Source of the DNA: Krasilnikovia cinnamomea
GTDB taxonomy: Bacteria; Actinomycetota; Actinomycetes; Mycobacteriales; Micromonosporaceae
DNA: 64,000 nucleotides
Assembly (NCBI RefSeq): GCF_004217545.1
Contig: NZ_SHKY01000001.1
Coordinates: 62,001-126,000, forward strand
Reading direction: 5' to 3'
The position numbers were made by a program, and so were the translations under genes. Positions within the stretch are counted from its first letter, which is position 1, and each line of letters opens with the position of its first letter. Positions 60,001-64,000 of this stretch are shown in pieces. The notes under the pieces were generated by a model. That model was given only the letters and a program-made list of their open reading frames with translations. It did no database searches and was not told where the DNA came from.

Positions 60001-60181
60001 CGGTGGGTCGGCCGTCGGCGGGTGGCGGCACCACCTCGGGGCCGGTGTCGTTTCCCGCGCCGGGTTCGGTGCCGATGATGCCGGCCTCCGCCCACACGCC
60101 GAGACTGCCGTCACGCGCGACGAAGCCGTGCACCACCCGCACGGCGTCCGGGTCGTGGCCGTGCGCCATCGGGTCCGTCAC
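57071..60181 (-). CDS. SNF2-family ATP-dependent helicase/translocase
   Basis: 1036 residues from GTG 60181. The N-terminal ~480 residues are the SNF2-associated helical region of bacterial HepA/RapA-like proteins, with a conserved WRxxARLL-like segment. RecA-like domains follow: Walker [11 protein letters not shown] (near 590-600), [12 protein letters not shown], DEAQ box (DEAQHIKN, near 687), [30 protein letters not shown], then [53 protein letters not shown]. It uses ATP to move along double-stranded DNA or remodel bound proteins such as RNA polymerase. It overlaps both neighbours (DUF5990 by 4 nt, SWIM by 8 nt). Confidence 0.95.
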   Translation of the reverse strand: [1036 protein letters not shown]

Positions 60182-60627
60182 GACTCGGCCAGCCGCCAGG
60201 TGATGTCCGGCGGGCGGACCCGGGCACAGCGCGGCCCGCCCGCCGGATCGGTGAGGCCCAGACGCCCCGCGAGCACCCCGGCACCGGCGTGCGCGGCGCG
60301 CAGCAGCGCACCGGGAACGTCGCCGAACATCAGCTTGGCGCGGCGGAACATGGCGAACTCGTCGCCGTCGACTCCGCCCCAGCTCAGGTACAGGAAGCGG
60401 GCGCCGGGCCGCCCGTGGACGTACGGGCCGGAGACGTCGAGCAGGCCGTCGACCTCGCGGGTGGCGACGTCGAGCTCCCAGCTCGCCGAGGCGGCGTCGG
60501 CGCGCACCCGCGCCACCACCTCGGCGCGGCGCTGCAGGCCGACGTGCACATTGCCCAGGCGCAGGGCGGCCGCCTCGGCACCGCCGCCGCGGCCGGGCAG
60601 GTCGACGCCTTCGATCCGGACGAGCAC
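60178..60627 (-). CDS. DUF5990 family protein
   Basis: 149 residues from GTG 60627. Recognised from VRIEGVDLPGR, VHVGLQRRAEVV, ASASWELDVATREVDGLLDVSGPYVHGRPGARFLYLSWGGVDG and MFRRAKLMFGDVP. The family is small and of unknown function. The stop overlaps the SNF2 start by 4 nt, and TAGAGT ends 6 nt before the start, so it heads a three-gene leaderless operon with the SNF2 and SWIM genes. Confidence 0.85.
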   Translation of the reverse strand: MLVRIEGVDLPGRGGGAEAAALRLGNVHVGLQRRAEVVARVRADAASASWELDVATREVDGLLDVSGPYVHGRPGARFLYLSWGGVDGDEFAMFRRAKLMFGDVPGALLRAAHAGAGVLAGRLGLTDPAGGPRCARVRPPDITWRLAES

Positions 60628-60633
60628 TCCCCG

Positions 60634-60639
60634 ACTCTA
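60634..60639 (-). promoter_or_regulatory. Candidate -10 element (TAGAGT) of the DUF5990-SNF2-SWIM operon
   Basis: Minus-strand TAGAGT, 6 nt before GTG 60627. No ribosome site is present. Confidence 0.5.
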
Positions 60640-60674
60640 GGCACCACCTCCGACAGTCCTGCCGGCGCTCGACG

Positions 60675-60700
60675 GGTCCGCCCGGAATGTCGGGCGGACC
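60675..60700 (-). terminator. Hairpin downstream of the P450 gene
   Basis: GGTCCGCCCG, loop GAATGT, CGGGCGGACC, a perfect 10-bp stem 19 bp after the P450 stop. Confidence 0.8.
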
Positions 60701-60719
60701 GGGATCACGACGCCCCGGT

Positions 60720-62000
60720 TCAGGCGCTCAGGCCGTGGTCCACGCGGCGGGCGGGGGCCGAGGTGCGTACCGGCAGGTGCAGCGGGCCGCGGACGACGCT
60801 GGAGGCGCGGCGGCGCAGCGGGCCGTTGCGGCGCAGGCCGGGCAGGCGCTCGGCGAGGCGCCGCAGCGCGATGGTCGCCTCCAGCCGCGCCAGCGGCGCG
60901 CCCACGCAGTAGTGGATGCCGCTGGAGAACGCCAGGTGGTCGGCGGTCTGCTCGCGGTGGATGTCGAAGCGGTCCGGCTCACGCCACACCTCGGGGTCGC
61001 GGTTCGCGGCGCCGAGCAGGGTCACCACGAACTTGCCCTTGGCGACCGTGCGGCCTTCCAGCTCGACGTCCTGCTGCGCGCACCGGGCCGTGCGCTGCAC
61101 GGGCGGGTCCCAGCGCAGGGTCTCCTCGATGGCCGGGCCGGCCAGCCCGGCCGGGTCGGCGCACAGGTCGGCCCACTGCCGCGGGTGCCCCAGCAGCGCG
61201 TGCACCGCGTTGCCGATCAGGTTGACCGTGGTCTCGAAGCCCGCGACCAGCAGCAGCGAGCACATCGGCAGCATCTCGCCGGGCTGGATCTGGTCGCCCT
61301 CGGCGGCGACGATCCGGCTGATCACGTCGTCGGCGGGCTCCCGCCGGCGCAACGCGAACAGGCTCTCGAACAGTGCGCGCAGCTCGTCGTTGGCGGCCTT
61401 GAGCCGGGCGGCGTGGCGCAGGGAGTGGATGCCCTCCAGGGCGCTGCCGATGACGGCGCCGTACCGGGTGAACCGGTCCGCGTCGGCGTCGGGCACCCCG
61501 AGCAGGTCGGTGATGACCGCGATCGGCAGCGGGGCCGCGAACGCGGAGACCAGGTCGAAGTCGTCCCCGGCCCGGTCGAGCAGCTCGTCGACGCGGGCTT
61601 CGACGCGGGGGCGGTAGCCGGCCATCTGCCGGGGGCTGAACGCGGGTTGGGCGAGGCGGCGCAGCCGGGTGTGGTCGGGCGGGTCCCGGTCGAGGAACGA
61701 CATGTCGAACTCGTCGCCGGGTGCGGTCACGGTCAGCTCGGTGGCGTTGACGCCGAAGCGCCGGTCGCGCAGCACCGTGCCGCAGACGGAATGGCTGACG
61801 GTGACCCAGTTGCCCAGCCGCGTCGGGGCGAGCGGACCGGCCTGGCGCATCCCGTCGTACACGGCGTACGGGTTCTCCCGCCCGGCCCGCAGGTGCAGCA
61901 GCGACATCGGGTCGCGGCGTACGTATCCGTGGTAGGCGAATTCGAGGCGGCGGCGGTAGAGAGCGGCGGCGAAGGCGGCGGTGCGACGCAGGTCGGCCAT
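60720..62000 (-). CDS. Cytochrome P450
   Basis: 426 residues, soluble bacterial class. The I-helix reads LLLVAGFETTVNLIG (E in place of the usual acid-alcohol pair A-G-x-E/D-T, intact as GFETT). ExxR is EETLRW, followed by the meander. The haem loop is FSSGIHYCVGAPLA with C365 as thiolate ligand. The PERF region reads EPDRFDIHR. It probably hydroxylates a lipid or natural product. No ferredoxin or reductase gene is adjacent. It lies 16 bp downstream of a TetR gene and so is probably co-transcribed. Confidence 0.93.
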   Translation of the reverse strand: MADLRRTAAFAAALYRRRLEFAYHGYVRRDPMSLLHLRAGRENPYAVYDGMRQAGPLAPTRLGNWVTVSHSVCGTVLRDRRFGVNATELTVTAPGDEFDMSFLDRDPPDHTRLRRLAQPAFSPRQMAGYRPRVEARVDELLDRAGDDFDLVSAFAAPLPIAVITDLLGVPDADADRFTRYGAVIGSALEGIHSLRHAARLKAANDELRALFESLFALRRREPADDVISRIVAAEGDQIQPGEMLPMCSLLLVAGFETTVNLIGNAVHALLGHPRQWADLCADPAGLAGPAIEETLRWDPPVQRTARCAQQDVELEGRTVAKGKFVVTLLGAANRDPEVWREPDRFDIHREQTADHLAFSSGIHYCVGAPLARLEATIALRRLAERLPGLRRNGPLRRRASSVVRGPLHLPVRTSAPARRVDHGLSA

Positions 62001-62016
62001 GTGCGGGGCCCTTTCG

Positions 62017-62595
62017 TCAGGGTGCGCCCAGTCCCCGGGTGTAGGTGTCCACCACGAGGTCGGGGGCGGAGCGGGGGGCGAGGTGTCCGGAGTAGACGGA
62101 TTCGGCGGCGACGTACACGAGGGAGTAGAAGGTCTGCAGCAGCCAGTGGTCGGCGACCTCGGCGCGCAGCAGACCCCGGTCGCGGGCCCGCTTGAGGACG
62201 GTGAGGGCCTGCGGCTCGACGCTCTTCCACCGCCGGCCGATGTCCTCGGCGTGGTCGAAGATCGGGTTGCGCCACAGGAACGCGAGGTGCGGGCCCACCG
62301 CGATCATCGCCTCGGCGAGCGCGCGCAGCCCGCCGTCGGGGGCGTCGGCGGCGCGCACGGCCGTACCGATCCGCTGCTCCCACAGGTCGATGGCCCGGTG
62401 GCCGACCGCGCGCAGCAGGTCGTCGCGGGTGGCGTAGTGCTTGTGCAGGGTGGTGCGGCCGATGCCGGCCGCCTCGGCGACCTCGGCGAGCGACGCGGCG
62501 GGGTCGGCGACGAGGACTTCGACCGCGACGTCGAGCAGGGCGGCCGCGGTGGCCAGACGTACGGCGGAGCGCCGCCGAGCCACGCGAACACTCAT
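62017..62595 (-). CDS. TetR family transcriptional regulator, upstream of P450
   Basis: 192 residues from ATG 62595. Helix-turn-helix ASLAEVAEAAGIGRTTLHKHYATRDDLLRAV, then a helical ligand domain ending LVVDTYTRGLGAP. TACCGT lies 7 nt before the ATG (leaderless), and an inverted repeat GTTC-AGCC-GAAC lies at 62616-62627 just upstream of the -10, probably its own operator. The operon TetR-P450 suggests autoregulated control of P450 by an unknown ligand. Confidence 0.88.
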   Translation of the reverse strand: MSVRVARRRSAVRLATAAALLDVAVEVLVADPAASLAEVAEAAGIGRTTLHKHYATRDDLLRAVGHRAIDLWEQRIGTAVRAADAPDGGLRALAEAMIAVGPHLAFLWRNPIFDHAEDIGRRWKSVEPQALTVLKRARDRGLLRAEVADHWLLQTFYSLVYVAAESVYSGHLAPRSAPDLVVDTYTRGLGAP

Positions 62596-62602
62596 GTTCA
62601 CA

Positions 62603-62627
62603 ACGGTACAGACGTGTTCAGCCGAAC
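62603..62627 (-). promoter_or_regulatory. Promoter and small inverted repeat ahead of the TetR-P450 operon
   Basis: TACCGT on the minus strand (62603-62608) and GTTC-N4-GAAC (62616-62627). A TGTTCA direct repeat occurs at 62595-62600 and 62615-62620. A candidate autoregulatory operator. Confidence 0.45.
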
Positions 62628-62658
62628 TCCATACGTGGACCGATGCGGATCGTGGTAC

Positions 62659-63510
62659 ATGTGCCCGGTGCGATCCGGACGGGACGGCGAGGAACCGTGG
62701 CAGCGGGCGCTGCGCCACGTCGCGGCCCGGTCCCGCGGAGCGCCGGTGGACCCGGCGCTGCGGATCACGCTGAACTTCCATCCGGATCGCCTCGTGGGCG
62801 GCACCCCGATCCTGGCGGCCCTCGCGGCCGACGGTACGTACGTCTCCCAATTCGTCACCGGCACCAGCAACGGCGGGCTGACCGCCTATCCGGGTGGCGA
62901 CCGGTGGCGCTGGGAGAGCCGCATCTTCGGCGGCGCCTATGACGCCGCTCCCGCCCACCTACGACCCGTCTACGGTGCACTGAACGTCCGGCGTAGCCCG
63001 GTGGGCGCCGCACCCCGCTTCGGATCGGCGCACCTGCGCCTGACCGGGGCGGCCGTGTCCCGGGCCACGTTCTGTTATCCGGACAGCCATCTGGAGCCGA
63101 CGGCCTTCGCGGTGGCGGACCGGATGTCGCTGATCGAGCTGGCCGCCGCCGACTGGCCGGACCGGCTGGACGACTACATCGAGGCCCAGGTGCACCAGCC
63201 CGTCCGGCTCGACGGTGACGTCGAGGCGCTCGTCCTGGATCCGAGTTACCGGGGCACCGACGTCGAGGCCGCCGCCGCGCGGCTGCCCTGCCCTTTGGAG
63301 TGGCATCACGGCTTTCACCTCACCGTGGCGGAGCTGCGGCGCCATCCCGGCTATCGCGGTCGGAAGTACGTCGAGCTGGGCGCCGAACTCGCGGCGGACG
63401 ACCGGCTGACCCCGCGCGTGATCGGCGACGCCGCGCGCACCGGCCGCTACGACGGCCAGGACCTCAAGAAGGTCTGGCACTACCTGGCCCGGTTCGGCGC
63501 GCCGCGCTAA
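62659..63510 (+). CDS. DUF3626 family protein
   Basis: 283 residues from ATG 62659 (GTG 62668 possible). Recognised from ITLNFHPDR, YVSQFVTGTSNGGLTAYPGGDRWRWESRIFGGAYD, RPVYGALN, GSAHLRLTGAAVSRATFCYPDSH, YIEAQVHQPVRLDGDVEALVLDPSYRGT and LEWHHGFHLTV. The His- and Asp-rich blocks hint at an enzyme, but no activity is known for the family. It is divergent from the TetR-P450 operon. Confidence 0.85.
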   Translation: MCPVRSGRDGEEPWQRALRHVAARSRGAPVDPALRITLNFHPDRLVGGTPILAALAADGTYVSQFVTGTSNGGLTAYPGGDRWRWESRIFGGAYDAAPAHLRPVYGALNVRRSPVGAAPRFGSAHLRLTGAAVSRATFCYPDSHLEPTAFAVADRMSLIELAAADWPDRLDDYIEAQVHQPVRLDGDVEALVLDPSYRGTDVEAAAARLPCPLEWHHGFHLTVAELRRHPGYRGRKYVELGAELAADDRLTPRVIGDAARTGRYDGQDLKKVWHYLARFGAPR

Positions 63511-63549
63511 CCGCGCGACGGCGGGGATCGCCGGGCGCACCGTACGGCG

Positions 63550-63900
63550 TCAGCCGGGGTGGGCCTGCGACGCCCAGGGGGTGCCGGGCAGGCCGAAGAC
63601 CTCCGCGAGCCCGGTGACCCGCAACTGGCGGTGGACGAATTCGCTCGGGTTGCGCAGCGTGAACCGGGCACCCACCTCGCGCGCCGCGTTCGCCCCGGTG
63701 ACCAGCGCGCCCACCCCTATCGAGTCCATGAAGGTGACGAAGGTCAGGTCGACGATCATGCTGACCGGGCGCTCACCGTGCAGAGTAGCCAGCAGGGTGG
63801 CCCGCAACGCGTCGACCGTGGCGGCGTCCAGCGAGCCCCGCACGTCGACGACGATCGCCCCGTCGGCCTGCCGGCGTGTCGTCATCACGGCCTCGCCCAT
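63550..63900 (-). CDS. STAS-domain anti-sigma factor antagonist
   Basis: 116 residues. Complete STAS fold: AIVVDVRGSLDAATVDALRATLLATL, MIVDLTFVTFMDSIGVGALVTG with S60 as the phosphorylatable serine of the DSxG loop, and FTLRNPSEFVHRQLRVTGLAEVFG. When dephosphorylated, such proteins release a sigma factor by binding its anti-sigma kinase. The PP2C phosphatase at 34321-35670 could be a partner, though it is 28 kb away. The ribosome site GGAGG is near ATG 63900. Nothing is visible in 63901-64000. Confidence 0.9.
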   Translation of the reverse strand: MGEAVMTTRRQADGAIVVDVRGSLDAATVDALRATLLATLHGERPVSMIVDLTFVTFMDSIGVGALVTGANAAREVGARFTLRNPSEFVHRQLRVTGLAEVFGLPGTPWASQAHPG

Positions 63901-64000
63901 CGCGACCTCCGCCCTGGCGACCTGCCCGTGCGATCACGGTACAACGGTGCCGTTGTAGTCCGCAGGCTGCCGCCCATTCGGGTACGGGCGACGGACAACG

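Overview
This window comes from a high-GC actinobacterium, most likely a Micromonosporaceae member (Actinoplanes-like). Support: strong G/C bias at third codon positions, frequent GTG starts, GGAGG-type ribosome sites, GlnR/NnaR-style nitrogen control and many TAnnnT -10 elements placed 6-7 nt before a start codon (leaderless mRNAs). It reads as ordinary chromosome. I see no rRNA, tRNA, CRISPR array, phage or insertion sequence. One stretch (about 36250-36560) is clearly poorer in G+C.

Layout. 1-5 kb: ABM-domain monooxygenase, Sfp-type phosphopantetheinyl transferase, MatB-like malonyl-CoA synthetase, SmpB, a degenerate protein kinase and YciO. 5-10 kb: a 1677-residue protein with a decayed caspase-like domain, a P-loop NTPase and about 19-21 WD40 repeats. 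10-12 kb: a chemoreceptor broken by an in-frame TAG. 12-15 kb: AraC regulator, AlkB hydroxylase and a divergent TetR regulator sharing a palindromic promoter. 15-24.4 kb: a nitrate assimilation cluster on the minus strand (nasA-nirB-nirD-narK, plus nnaR with a sirohydrochlorin chelatase-like gene), with two candidate GlnR operators. 24.5-36 kb: miscellaneous housekeeping and membrane genes, a sulfatase, a YcnI copper protein, two gene remnants (FMN-binding, TolB-like), D-amino-acid oxidase, a PP2C phosphatase and a MazF-like toxin.

36.6-47 kb: the most system-like region. A processive GT2 polysaccharide synthase, a membrane-fusion-type protein and a GH81 beta-1,3-glucanase lipoprotein lie in a row. 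gndA, a GGDEF-EAL membrane protein and phosphoglucomutase follow. I infer a beta-glucan synthesis and secretion locus, possibly controlled by c-di-GMP.

47-64 kb: CopC-CopD copper protein, YaaA, a secreted domain protein, a zinc-ribbon SDR lacking the usual Tyr, nitronate monooxygenase, an exported PGRP amidase, a basic-tailed small protein ending in a tandem repeat, a PRC-barrel protein, a DUF5990-SNF2-SWIM operon, a TetR-P450 pair, a DUF3626 protein and a STAS anti-sigma antagonist.

All functional calls rest on reading motifs in the sequence. No database search was run.
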